This document shows, piece by piece, positions 1-8,559 of a stretch of 64,000 nt of DNA. The notes under the pieces were generated by a model. It was given only the letters and a program-made list of their open reading frames with translations. It ran no database searches and was not told where the DNA came from. Location of the stretch: the NCBI RefSeq assembly GCF_003316695.1, contig NZ_PDKB01000005.1:1-64000 (forward strand), read 5' to 3'. Each line of letters starts with the position of its first letter. The stretch's first letter is position 1. Source of the DNA: Aliarcobacter vitoriensis (GTDB lineage: Bacteria > Campylobacterota > Campylobacteria > Campylobacterales > Arcobacteraceae). Position numbers and translations under genes: made by a program.

Positions 1-2
1 TA

Positions 3-152
3 ACTTTTAAAGATTCACACGATAGATTTTTAATACTTGATAAAAAAGAGATATATCATTTGGGAGCTAGTTTGAAAGATTTGGGTAAAAAATGGTTCGC
101 TTTTTCTAAAATGAGTTTAGATATAGAGGATATTTTGAGTAAATTAAAATAG
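3..152 (+). CDS. C-terminal end of an ORF6N-domain-like protein (partial)
   Basis: Only the last 49 codons lie in the window; the frame is open from base 3 and stops at 150-152. The peptide has the run DRFLILDKKEIYHLGASLKD followed by LGKKWFAFSKM. From memory this resembles the C-terminal part of ORF6N-domain proteins, a family of phage- and island-associated DNA-binding proteins. The start and the N-terminal domain lie outside the window, so the family call is tentative. Confidence 0.5.
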   Translation, partial: TFKDSHDRFLILDKKEIYHLGASLKDLGKKWFAFSKMSLDIEDILSKLK

Positions 153-172
153 ATATTTTGTTACATATTGAA

Positions 173-212
173 ACACAAGAAAAGAATTTCAAAATTCTTT
201 TCTTATTTGTGT
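173..212. terminator. Bidirectional hairpin between convergent genes
   Basis: A long inverted repeat pairs ACACAAGAAAAGAATTT with AAATTCTTTTCTTATTTGTGT. It lies between the gene ending at 152 and the minus-strand gene ending at 257. A T-rich stretch follows on the plus strand. It would serve as a terminator for both converging genes. Confidence 0.65.
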
Positions 213-256
213 CCGTTTTTTGTAATCTCAAACGTTTAATATATAGAAGAAACTTT

Positions 257-1204
257 TTAAAAAATCTCTATCTCACAAACAACTTGTGCATGGTCACTTT
301 GTTTTAAACTTCCATTTTGATTTTTTTGTAAGTGTTCATCAAAAACTTTATAAGAAATTATTTTTTTTAGTTCTTTTGATACAAAAATATAATCTAAAAC
401 ATTTCCTTTCCCAGCAAAATAGCTTGTAGAAGTTCTTTTTAAACCTTTAAATTCTGGATGAGGATTGTAGATTTTTGGTTTAAAAAGATTGTAAGCATCA
501 AAAAGTAAATAGCTATTTTCTTTCAAATTTTTATTATAAAACTTGAAGTTTGTAAGGGCATCAATCGTTATAGAAAACTCTTTATCATTCAAATCGCAAA
601 CCAAAATAGTAGAAATTTTTGAAGATTTTATATCAAAAAATAGATTTTTAGCTTCATTTATTCTTTGTTTCAAAGAAAGAGAGTAGTTATTTTTGAGTGC
701 TATTTCTACTTTTTTTAGTTTATCTTCTAGGGAATCATTTTGTGTAAAAATATATTCAAATTCATTTAATCTATTTGATTTTAGGTGTGTGACATAAAAA
801 TAAATCTCTTTTTTATCTTGTAGTTGTATTTTTGCTTTTATTGGTTCTCGTGCAAAATGAAAGCCATCTTTTCTTTGCACTTTTTCGATTGATATAATTG
901 GAAACTTTGAAGCTATTGCTACAGTTGTACTTATAAAAACAGTTGGATTTTTACTATTATATTTAGGAGAATCAACAACTTTAAAATATGAAAAACCACA
1001 CTCTTTAAGTAAATTTTTTAAATCTTCACTTGAGAAAACTTCTTGAAAACCTATGATATCACAGTTCATTTTAGAAATTTGTTGTTTTATCCAAAGCTTT
1101 TTTTCTTCCCAATCATTTGGGTTAAATTTGTCTTTTTTAGTATAAAAATAGAAGTTTGGATTACAAAATTGGAAAAGGTTAAATGTAGCAACTTTTAAAA
1201 TCAT
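257..1204 (-). CDS. Endonuclease/exonuclease/phosphatase (EEP) family protein
   Basis: The 315-residue protein has the EEP fold signatures: an N-terminal KVATFNLF strand, a metal-binding glutamate in IIGFQEVFS, the YVTHLKSNR histidine strand, LVCDLNDKE near residue 200 and a C-terminal SDHAQVVCE, the catalytic SDH motif. Family members are Mg-dependent phosphodiesterases acting on nucleic acids, nucleotides or phospholipids; the substrate cannot be read here. No signal peptide is evident, so it is probably cytoplasmic. It is a single gene convergent with the upstream partial gene. All key residues appear intact. Confidence 0.8.
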   Translation of the reverse strand: MILKVATFNLFQFCNPNFYFYTKKDKFNPNDWEEKKLWIKQQISKMNCDIIGFQEVFSSEDLKNLLKECGFSYFKVVDSPKYNSKNPTVFISTTVAIASKFPIISIEKVQRKDGFHFAREPIKAKIQLQDKKEIYFYVTHLKSNRLNEFEYIFTQNDSLEDKLKKVEIALKNNYSLSLKQRINEAKNLFFDIKSSKISTILVCDLNDKEFSITIDALTNFKFYNKNLKENSYLLFDAYNLFKPKIYNPHPEFKGLKRTSTSYFAGKGNVLDYIFVSKELKKIISYKVFDEHLQKNQNGSLKQSDHAQVVCEIEIF

Positions 1205-1309
1205 CTTGAAATATTAACTAAAAGAGATTAAGAAATCATTAAGATTTAGATTAAAAATCATTAAAAATATATTGTAATAATTTCAAACATTAAAAATAAG
1301 GAGTATTAT

Positions 1310-1741
1310 ATGATTTCAGGTAAAAAAATAGTTTCAAGTATGATATTAGCTACACTTTTAGGTGGAGCATTATATGCAAATTGTGATGTAAATAAAGGTC
1401 ATAATAAAGGTGATAAAACACATTTCTCAAAAGATAAATTTCATAAAAAATCTGAAAATGGTCATTTCTTTGGAATTTTTAAAGAGTTAAATTTAACTTC
1501 TGAACAAAATGAAAAAATCAAAAAAATTATTGAAGATAGTAGAAAAGATAATAAATCTATAAATGAAGCATTTACAAAAGATAGTTTTGATAAAGATAAA
1601 TATAGTAAAATAGTAAGTGAGAAAAGAGATAATATGCTAAAATCACAAGCAGAAGTTCTTGAAAAATCTTACGCAATATTAACGCCAAAACAAAAAGAGC
1701 AGTTAAAAGTTTTACTAGATTTAAAAGCAGAAAAGAAATAA
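1310..1741 (+). CDS. Spy/CpxP-like periplasmic LTxxQ protein
   Basis: The 143-residue protein has a signal peptide (KKIVSSMILATLLGGALYA). A His/Lys-rich stretch follows, then two LTxxQ-type motifs, LTSEQNEKI near residue 62 and LTPKQKEQL near residue 126, separated by charged helices. Spy/CpxP proteins are periplasmic stress proteins that bind unfolded protein or metal and are often controlled by the adjacent two-component system. It sits 9 bp before a response regulator and its kinase, with a strong SD (AAGGAG) before ATG. The histidines near the N terminus may bind metal, which is inferred. Confidence 0.75.
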   Translation: MISGKKIVSSMILATLLGGALYANCDVNKGHNKGDKTHFSKDKFHKKSENGHFFGIFKELNLTSEQNEKIKKIIEDSRKDNKSINEAFTKDSFDKDKYSKIVSEKRDNMLKSQAEVLEKSYAILTPKQKEQLKVLLDLKAEKK

Positions 1742-1750
1742 GGATAAGTT

Positions 1751-2431
1751 TTGATAAAAATTGCAATGATAGAAGATGATTTAGAGTTAGCAGAAGTTCT
1801 ATGTCAATATTTAAAGCAATTTCATATCGAAGTTACAAATTTTGAAGAGCCATTTTTGGCTCTTTGTGATTTGAAAATACACAAATATGATTTGATAATC
1901 TTAGATTTAACTTTACCAGGTATGGATGGATTAGATGTTTGTAAAAAAATAGTTGATGATTTTGATATTCCTATTATTATTTCTAGTGCAAGAAGTGATA
2001 TTACAGATAAAGTAACAGCTTTAAAATTAGGAGCTGATGATTATTTGCCAAAACCTTATGACCCTAGAGAATTAGAAGTAAGAATAAAGACTATTTTACG
2101 AAGATTTAATCACTCGAAAATAGAAGATGAAGATAAAACTAGTAAAAATTTCCTTTTAGATGAAGAAAAAAGAGAGATAACAAAAAATAAAAACTATCTA
2201 AAATTAACCGCTGCTGAATATGAGATATTGTCATTACTTATCAAAAGAGAGAGTTTTATTGTAAGTAGAGAAGATATTTTTGAAAATTCAGATATTTTAA
2301 ACCAAGATTATGAAAATTCTGGCTCACTAGCAGTTATTATAAATAGAATTAGAAATAAAATAGAAGATAATCCAAAAGAGCCAAAATATCTTCAAACTAT
2401 TCGTGGAATGGGATATAAATTTTTACAATGA
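1751..2431 (+). CDS. OmpR-family response regulator
   Basis: This 226-residue regulator has a receiver domain (acidic pocket MIEDD, phosphoacceptor in LIILDLTLPG near residue 52, lysine in LPKPYDPRE) and a C-terminal winged helix ending RGMGYKFLQ. The start is TTG at 1751, preceded by AAGGA at the end of the Spy-like gene; no ATG fits the receiver N terminus. It overlaps the kinase gene by 4 bp (ATGA). The pair resembles the ArsRS acid-response systems of Campylobacterota. The upstream periplasmic gene is a likely target. Confidence 0.88.
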   Translation: MIKIAMIEDDLELAEVLCQYLKQFHIEVTNFEEPFLALCDLKIHKYDLIILDLTLPGMDGLDVCKKIVDDFDIPIIISSARSDITDKVTALKLGADDYLPKPYDPRELEVRIKTILRRFNHSKIEDEDKTSKNFLLDEEKREITKNKNYLKLTAAEYEILSLLIKRESFIVSREDIFENSDILNQDYENSGSLAVIINRIRNKIEDNPKEPKYLQTIRGMGYKFLQ

Positions 2432-3657
2432 ACAGGCAATCAATATTTTTTACAATAGTTGTAAGTTTTATAATATCTATTTTTTTGGTAATTATAAGTT
2501 TTATAGTCCTTTTGACAAATAACTATCAAGAACATGAAAAACAGATATTTGATAAATATTTTTCACTTTCAAAAATGATAAATAGAGCAGAATTTAATTT
2601 CAATGAGAAATTTATAAAAAATCTTGAAGAGATGAATTATAAAGTTTATATAAAAAATAGTGAAATTGAAGATGTTAAAGATAACACAAATTTGATAGTT
2701 TTTTATGAAAGAGTTCATCCAAAGCATGGAGATATTTTTCGAATTTTAAAAGATGATGAAAACTTTTATGTTTATTCAAAAGTAAAAGATGGTGAATTTT
2801 TGATAAAAGATGAAAATAGTCCAAGCAATGATGGACAAATATATATTATTTTAGTATTTTCTATTTTGCTTGTTACTATTGTAATTTTATATTTGATGAC
2901 TTTAAGAAAGCTTGTTCCTTTACGAATTTTACAAGATAAGGTAAAAAATTTAGGAGATGAAAATTTTGATTTTGAGTTTAATCAAACTTCTTCGAAAGAT
3001 GAAGTTTCACAACTTTCAATGGAATTTAAAAAATCAGCTTTAAAGCTTAAAAATTTAAAAGAAGCTAGAAATGTTTTTATAAGAAACATTATGCACGAAC
3101 TTAAAACTCCTATTACAAAAGGAAAATTTTTAACTCAATTAGAACAAAATGAGCAAAATAATGAAAAATTGAAATCTGTTTTTGATAGGTTAGAATCTTT
3201 GATAAATGAGTTTGCAACTATTGAAGAACTTATTTCTTCAGCTGATAATATAGAAAAGAGAAATTACTTTTTAGATGATATTATTGATAATGCAAAAGAT
3301 ATTTTGATGCTTGAAGATGATAGTGTAGTTTGTGAGTATGAAAATAGAAAATTAAATGTAAATTTCAAACTTTTTAGTATTGCATTGAAAAATCTAATTG
3401 ATAATGGTATAAAATACTCTATTGATAGAAAAGTAATTGTGAAAAATGAAGATGAAAATATCATAGTAGAAAACTATGCAGAAGAGTTGAAAGAACCATT
3501 TTCTCAATATTTAGAGCCATTTTATGCAAATCAAGGGAAAAAGGACTCTTTTGGTTTGGGACTTTACATAGTAAATAATATTTTAAAAGCAAATGGATAT
3601 ATTTTAAAATATGAATATAAAAATGGCTTAAATAGATTTATTTGTGTAAAAGGATAG
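2428..3657 (+). CDS. ArsS-like sensor histidine kinase
   Basis: The 409-residue membrane kinase has TM1 near residues 8-30, a sensor loop of about 100 residues and TM2 near 137-159. A HAMP-like linker and the H-box IMHELKTPITKGKF follow, the last typical of ArsS-type kinases. The ATPase domain has N-box NLIDNGIKYS and G-box FGLGLYIV. The catalytic domain is compact, and no separate DxGxG box is obvious. It is translationally coupled to the regulator upstream. By position it probably senses a periplasmic signal and controls the Spy-like gene. Confidence 0.85.
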   Translation: MNRQSIFFTIVVSFIISIFLVIISFIVLLTNNYQEHEKQIFDKYFSLSKMINRAEFNFNEKFIKNLEEMNYKVYIKNSEIEDVKDNTNLIVFYERVHPKHGDIFRILKDDENFYVYSKVKDGEFLIKDENSPSNDGQIYIILVFSILLVTIVILYLMTLRKLVPLRILQDKVKNLGDENFDFEFNQTSSKDEVSQLSMEFKKSALKLKNLKEARNVFIRNIMHELKTPITKGKFLTQLEQNEQNNEKLKSVFDRLESLINEFATIEELISSADNIEKRNYFLDDIIDNAKDILMLEDDSVVCEYENRKLNVNFKLFSIALKNLIDNGIKYSIDRKVIVKNEDENIIVENYAEELKEPFSQYLEPFYANQGKKDSFGLGLYIVNNILKANGYILKYEYKNGLNRFICVKG

Positions 3658-3660
3658 AAA

Positions 3661-4815
3661 ATCTACGATATAGCGATAATTGGAGCAGGTGCAAGTGGTT
3701 TGATGTTTGCTTCGAATTTAGATAAAAATAAATATAAAAATATTTGTTTAATAGAAGCAAATACTAAAATAGGGCAAAAGATTAAAGTTTCTGGTGGAGC
3801 AAAGTGTAATATTACAAATGAGTTTGTAACAAAAGATAACTATTTGGGTGATAAAAGTTTTATAGAGAATATATTAGATATTTTTTCAAAAGATGACTTA
3901 CTAAAATTTTTAAATAAAAACCAAGTTTTTCCAAAAATAAATCCAAAAATTGTCAAAGGAACATATTTTTGCAACTCTAGTCAAGATGTTATAGATATGT
4001 TTTCTTTGATTACAACAAATATAAAAAAATATTTGGATACAAAAGTTTTAGATGTAGATTTTGATAAATGTTTTAAGATAAAAACATCAAGAGGATTAAT
4101 CGAAGCTAAAAAAGTTGTAGTTGCAAGTGGTGGATTATCTTTTCCTAGTTTAAATGCTAGTTCTATTGCTTTTGATATTGCACAAAAATTTTCTCATACA
4201 ATCATAAAACCAGAACCAGCATTAGTTGGTTTTACAGTTCAAAAAGATCAGTTTTGGTTCAAAAACTTAAGTGGAATTTCATTGGATGTAAAAATATATA
4301 TTGATAAAAAAGAGATTGAAGGAAGTATGCTTTTTGCTCATAAAGGTTGTTCTGGTCCAGCAATTTTAAGTAGTTCTTTATATTGGAAAAAAGGAAAAAT
4401 GACAATAGACTTTTTACCAAATCAAAAGTTAGATAAATTTTTCAAGGGTAATAAAAATATTTCATCAGCATTTCCTTTACCTAAAAGGTTTATGCAAGAG
4501 TTTTTAATATCTCAAAATTTAGAAGATAAATCTATATCAAAATTAAGTATTGAAGAGATAGAAAAATTAAAATTACTAAAAAATTATGATTTTAGTCCAG
4601 CAGGAAATTTTGGCTTTTCAAAAGCAGAAGTTACTAAAGGTGGAATTTGTACAAATGAAATAAATAATATTACTTTTGAGAGTTTAAAACAACAAGGATT
4701 ATATTTTATTGGTGAATGTTTAGATATTACAGGAGAACTTGGTGGATTTAATTTTCAAATGGTTTTTGCTCAAGGTTTTATTTGTGCAACGCAATTAAAT
4801 AATATCAAGTATTAA
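3661..4815 (+). CDS. YhiN/HI0933-family FAD-dependent oxidoreductase with a non-ATG start
   Basis: The protein has the dinucleotide-binding motif AIIGAGASGLMFA at its extreme N terminus, KVSGGAKCNITN, and a C-terminal ITGELGGFNFQMVFAQG, as in the HI0933/YhiN flavoproteins, whose function is poorly defined. The first TTG (3700) and ATG (3703) lie inside or after the GxGxxG motif, so they cannot be the true start of a working protein. In the correct frame, between the stop at 3655-3657 and TTG 3700 there is no ATG, GTG or TTG. An SD (AGGA, 3651-3654) sits 6 nt before ATC at 3661, which I take as the start. About 384 residues result, close to the family length. Confidence 0.8.
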   Translation: MYDIAIIGAGASGLMFASNLDKNKYKNICLIEANTKIGQKIKVSGGAKCNITNEFVTKDNYLGDKSFIENILDIFSKDDLLKFLNKNQVFPKINPKIVKGTYFCNSSQDVIDMFSLITTNIKKYLDTKVLDVDFDKCFKIKTSRGLIEAKKVVVASGGLSFPSLNASSIAFDIAQKFSHTIIKPEPALVGFTVQKDQFWFKNLSGISLDVKIYIDKKEIEGSMLFAHKGCSGPAILSSSLYWKKGKMTIDFLPNQKLDKFFKGNKNISSAFPLPKRFMQEFLISQNLEDKSISKLSIEEIEKLKLLKNYDFSPAGNFGFSKAEVTKGGICTNEINNITFESLKQQGLYFIGECLDITGELGGFNFQMVFAQGFICATQLNNIKY

Positions 4816-4866
4816 GTTATTTTTAGGTAATCTATTGCCAATTTTAACAAATATAGGGTGGTTTTT

Positions 4867-6267
4867 ATGTTTTTTGGAAATAAAGATAATGAGAAAAAGA
4901 TATCATTGTTACAACAAGAGATAGAAAATTTAAAAAGAGATTTGGACAATAAGACTCAAGAGATTGAAAATATTAAAGATAATTCAAAAGAGTTACAAAA
5001 GGTTGCATCTTCAAAAGATGATATGATAGATTTATTTAAGCATATAGCTTCTATATCTCAAGAAGAGGGTTTAGTTGTTTTTGATGAAACTGATAAAGTA
5101 TTTTTTGTCAATGAAAATACAAAACAAAATTTAAGTGATTTTTCTCCAATATTAAATGCTTTAAGAAACAGTGAAGACAGTGTTGTTTTAGAAGAGTGTG
5201 AAGTAAATATTATGGTAAAGAAATATGGTAATTATAATATTGTATCTTTACGAAAAACATCTATTCATGACAATAAAGAAGATGGACTTCTTTCAAGACA
5301 CAATAAAAATATGACAAAATCTTTAAGTGATACACAAAATACTTATTTAGGACTTCTTGAAGAACTTCAAGAAATGCAAAAAGAATCAAATGAAACTGCA
5401 AGTGGTTCTACTGATGGTTTACATTTAATCAAAGAGATAGTTTTAGATACAGATAATTTACATCATGAAATTGCTAGTGAAAATGAGGTTGTAAACTCTC
5501 TTGTTTCAAAAAGTAAAGATATCGCACAAGTTATAAATATAATTCAAGAAATAGCTTTCCAAACAAATATATTGTCTTTAAATGCAGCCGTAGAAGCAGC
5601 AACAGCAGGTGAAGCTGGAAAAGGATTTGCAGTTGTTGCACAAGAGGTTAGAAATCTAGCAAGTAGAAGTGCTGATGCTGCAAAACAGATAAAAGATGTT
5701 GTTACTACTATTCAAATTGAAACAGAAAAGATAAAAGGTAGTTCAGATGTTGTTACAAGTGTTGTAAATGAGACAAAAAATAGAATAAATTCACTAAGTA
5801 AATTGATGTATACTTTCCAGAAAAACTCAAATAGAGGAGTTTATGAGGTAGAGAGTATTTCAAATAAAATATTTATCAACCTTGCAAAACTTGACCACGT
5901 AATTTATAAAAATAATTTATACCAATTAATTTTTGGAAATGAGAATAACTTTAATCCAGTAGATCACCATAATTGTAGATTAGGAAAATGGTATGATACA
6001 GGTTTAGGAAAAGAACAATTTAGTTTTGTTCCTTCATATAAAGGTTTAGAAAAATATCACCATACAGTTCACCATGAAGCAAATATTTTAGCAAAAGAGT
6101 GTTCAGGAAATAGTGTGTCGTGCTCAAAACAATTGATTGAAGATAAGATAGATTTAGTTGAAAAAGCAAGTCAGCAAGTATTTATATATTTAGAAAAAAT
6201 TCTTGAAGAAAAGAATGAAGCAGTTATGAAAGAAGCTACAAAAAAACTATTTGAAGGAGAAAAATAA
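4867..6267 (+). CDS. Soluble methyl-accepting chemotaxis protein with C-terminal CZB domain
   Basis: About 466 residues with no transmembrane segment. The N terminus is a coiled coil ([16 protein letters not shown]), then a PAS-like stretch near residues 60-130, the receptor signalling hairpin ([35 protein letters not shown]) and a C-terminal chemoreceptor zinc-binding domain with [17 protein letters not shown] and HHTVHHEA supplying His/Cys ligands. CZB receptors sense zinc or hypochlorous acid. GTG at 4858 is an alternative start, but ATG at 4867 suits the GGGTGG ribosome site. It heads an operon with a CheY-like regulator and two kinases. Confidence 0.85.
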   Translation: MFFGNKDNEKKISLLQQEIENLKRDLDNKTQEIENIKDNSKELQKVASSKDDMIDLFKHIASISQEEGLVVFDETDKVFFVNENTKQNLSDFSPILNALRNSEDSVVLEECEVNIMVKKYGNYNIVSLRKTSIHDNKEDGLLSRHNKNMTKSLSDTQNTYLGLLEELQEMQKESNETASGSTDGLHLIKEIVLDTDNLHHEIASENEVVNSLVSKSKDIAQVINIIQEIAFQTNILSLNAAVEAATAGEAGKGFAVVAQEVRNLASRSADAAKQIKDVVTTIQIETEKIKGSSDVVTSVVNETKNRINSLSKLMYTFQKNSNRGVYEVESISNKIFINLAKLDHVIYKNNLYQLIFGNENNFNPVDHHNCRLGKWYDTGLGKEQFSFVPSYKGLEKYHHTVHHEANILAKECSGNSVSCSKQLIEDKIDLVEKASQQVFIYLEKILEEKNEAVMKEATKKLFEGEK

Positions 6268-6268
6268 T

Positions 6269-6643
6269 ATGAATAAAAAATATTCAATAGCATTAGTAGA
6301 TGATGAAATAGAAATTTTGGATATGTTAAATAGATATTTATCTCGAAATCCAAATTTTACTATTTCATCTTTTTCAAATCCAGTATCTTTTTTAAGTAAT
6401 ATGGATAGTAGTAAATATGATGTTGTTTTACTTGATATTATGATGCCACAGATGAATGGTATAGAAGCTTTAGAAAAAATAAAAGATAAAGATGAAGACC
6501 AAAAGGTGATTATGATGACAGCATATTCTACTTTAGATAAAGTTCTTAAATCACATAAAATTGGGGCAACAAATTATGTTATGAAGCCTTTTAGTTCTCT
6601 TGATGCTTTAGAAAAAAAGATAATTGAAGTTTTAAAAGACTAA
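6269..6643 (+). CDS. Single-domain CheY-like response regulator
   Basis: A 124-residue stand-alone receiver: acidic pocket LVDDE, phosphoacceptor in VVLLDIMMPQMNG near residue 52, MMTAYS and the lysine in MKPFSS. There is no output domain. ATG at 6269 follows a good SD (AAGGAGA). The gene starts 1 nt after the stop of the CZB chemoreceptor gene and ends 2 nt before a PAS kinase gene, so it probably carries the phosphoryl signal for this signalling cluster. Confidence 0.88.
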   Translation: MNKKYSIALVDDEIEILDMLNRYLSRNPNFTISSFSNPVSFLSNMDSSKYDVVLLDIMMPQMNGIEALEKIKDKDEDQKVIMMTAYSTLDKVLKSHKIGATNYVMKPFSSLDALEKKIIEVLKD

Positions 6644-6645
6644 TT

Positions 6646-8559
6646 ATGAACAATAAAAACCTAATTTTTAGGTGTTTTATATATTTTATTATAATATTTG
6701 TCATTATATTTTTTGTATTAGATTATTTGAAAAAAGATGATTTAAATAGAGTTACAAAAAATTATGAAGAAACTACTTTAAAAAATTATAATATATATTT
6801 AGATGAGTTAAAAAAAACTGCTGAATTTATATATTTTAATGAATTTACAAAAGATAAAAAGCTAATACGTGTTTTTCAAAATGAAAACATAGAAGAACTA
6901 TCTATAAAATTATATGATGAGTTTGAACCAAATTTTGCTTATTATAAAACTCTAGGTGTTTTTGATATAAGTTTCTATTCTAATCAAAAAAAGCATATTT
7001 TAAATTTTAAAGATATAAATTTTCAAGACAATTTTCTTTCATCTTTAGTTGGAGATGTAATATCAACAAAAAAAGATATTATGGAGTTTAAAAATAGACA
7101 AAATGACACTTTTATAGTGTTTTTAAAACCAATAATAGATGATAAGCTAAATTTAGTTGGAGTTGTAAATATAGAGTTTGATTTTAATACTATTTTAGAA
7201 AAATTAAATGACAGTTTAAACTTAGAATATAAAAAAGCTATTTTGGATAAAACAGTAGTTAAAAGTGATGAGTTTTTAGAAATTTTTAAATCATCTTATT
7301 ATGATAATAGTATATTTTTACAAATGAACAATATAAAAGATAGTGAAAGTATAAAAAAAATATATGATTTTTATGATTTATTACTTATATCTTTGATTGC
7401 TATTTTGGTTTTATTTATTTATATTTTTTATAAAATGAAGCTATTGCAATTTCAAAAAGATTTAATACAACATAATTATGATGAACTTTTTACTCAAATT
7501 GACAATTATGTTTTGAAGTTAGATACTAATTTAAAAGGTGAAATTACATATGCAACAAACTATTTTTGTAAATCTTCTGGTTTTTCACAGGATGAAATTA
7601 TTGGAAATAATGTAAATATTTTAAGACATCCTGATATTTCTTCTAGTTTTTATAGAAATATGTGGAGTGATTTAAAAGCTACTAAAAATTGGCAGGGTGA
7701 AGTTAAAAATAGAGATAAATTTGGAAATACTTATTGGGTTAAAGCAGTTCTTTTCCCAAGATACAACTTTAAAAATGAGCATATAGGTTTTAGTTCTATT
7801 CGAACAGATATAACATCAACAAAACAGTTAGAAAAAACAAATAGATTATTAAAAGAAGATTTATCTAGCAAATTAAACGATTTAAGAATAAAAGATGAAA
7901 AAGTTTTAAATTCAACAAAAGTTGCTTTGATGTCAAAAATTTTAGATTCATTTTCTCATCAATGGCAACTTCCTATATCTAAAATATCATTTGAGCTACA
8001 AAAATTAAATAAAGATATTTTAGAAAAAAGTAGTTTAAATGATATAAAAGATAGTATAGAAGTAGAATTAAAAGAGCTTTCAGATATGTTAAATGAAACA
8101 AAGATAATATTTACTTCAAGGGATAGTACAAATTCAAACCTTTTTGAAGTGATAAAAGAGACCATAGAATCTTTAAAATATGATAATATTGAAATTAAGT
8201 ACGATATAGATGAATTTATAAATATAAATGTTGCAAATAGTGAGTTGAAAAAAATTATTAGTAATATATTAGGAACTATAATAGAACAAGCTAAAACATA
8301 TTCAATTTCAAAAGCTACAATAAAACTAAATATGGAAAATGATAGCAATGACACAGTTTTAAAAATAGAGGATAATATTAAAGATATTAGAAAAAAAGCC
8401 TATTTAGACAATATTTTAAAATTTGAAGATGAGAAATATTTTGATACAAAATTATATTTAGCAAAACTTTTAATAGATAAAAATCAAGCAATTTTTTGGT
8501 GTAATAATAGTTTAGAAAAAACTTCATACTATATAAAATTTAAAAAGAATAAAAAATGA
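6646..8559 (+). CDS. Membrane PAS-domain histidine kinase with a degenerate ATPase domain
   Basis: The 637-residue protein has TM1 near residues 7-24, an extracytoplasmic sensor of about 200 residues, TM2 near 245-262 and an Aer-like PAS domain (NILRHPDISSSFYRNMW, NWQGEVKNR, YWVKAV). An H-box-like segment FSHQWQLPISKI follows. The C-terminal ATPase-like domain has only weak N-box (NILGTIIEQA) and G1 (KIEDNIKD) remnants and no glycine-rich lid. It may be a pseudokinase or signal adaptor for the kinase encoded next, which it overlaps by 4 bp. Confidence 0.75.
   Translation: MNNKNLIFRCFIYFIIIFVIIFFVLDYLKKDDLNRVTKNYEETTLKNYNIYLDELKKTAEFIYFNEFTKDKKLIRVFQNENIEELSIKLYDEFEPNFAYYKTLGVFDISFYSNQKKHILNFKDINFQDNFLSSLVGDVISTKKDIMEFKNRQNDTFIVFLKPIIDDKLNLVGVVNIEFDFNTILEKLNDSLNLEYKKAILDKTVVKSDEFLEIFKSSYYDNSIFLQMNNIKDSESIKKIYDFYDLLLISLIAILVLFIYIFYKMKLLQFQKDLIQHNYDELFTQIDNYVLKLDTNLKGEITYATNYFCKSSGFSQDEIIGNNVNILRHPDISSSFYRNMWSDLKATKNWQGEVKNRDKFGNTYWVKAVLFPRYNFKNEHIGFSSIRTDITSTKQLEKTNRLLKEDLSSKLNDLRIKDEKVLNSTKVALMSKILDSFSHQWQLPISKISFELQKLNKDILEKSSLNDIKDSIEVELKELSDMLNETKIIFTSRDSTNSNLFEVIKETIESLKYDNIEIKYDIDEFININVANSELKKIISNILGTIIEQAKTYSISKATIKLNMENDSNDTVLKIEDNIKDIRKKAYLDNILKFEDEKYFDTKLYLAKLLIDKNQAIFWCNNSLEKTSYYIKFKKNKK

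Noticed and set aside
3661-4815. YhiN-family gene as a Tn7-like attachment site here
   Set aside because: Tn7-like elements can use yhiN, but this gene is intact and no element ends lie near it.
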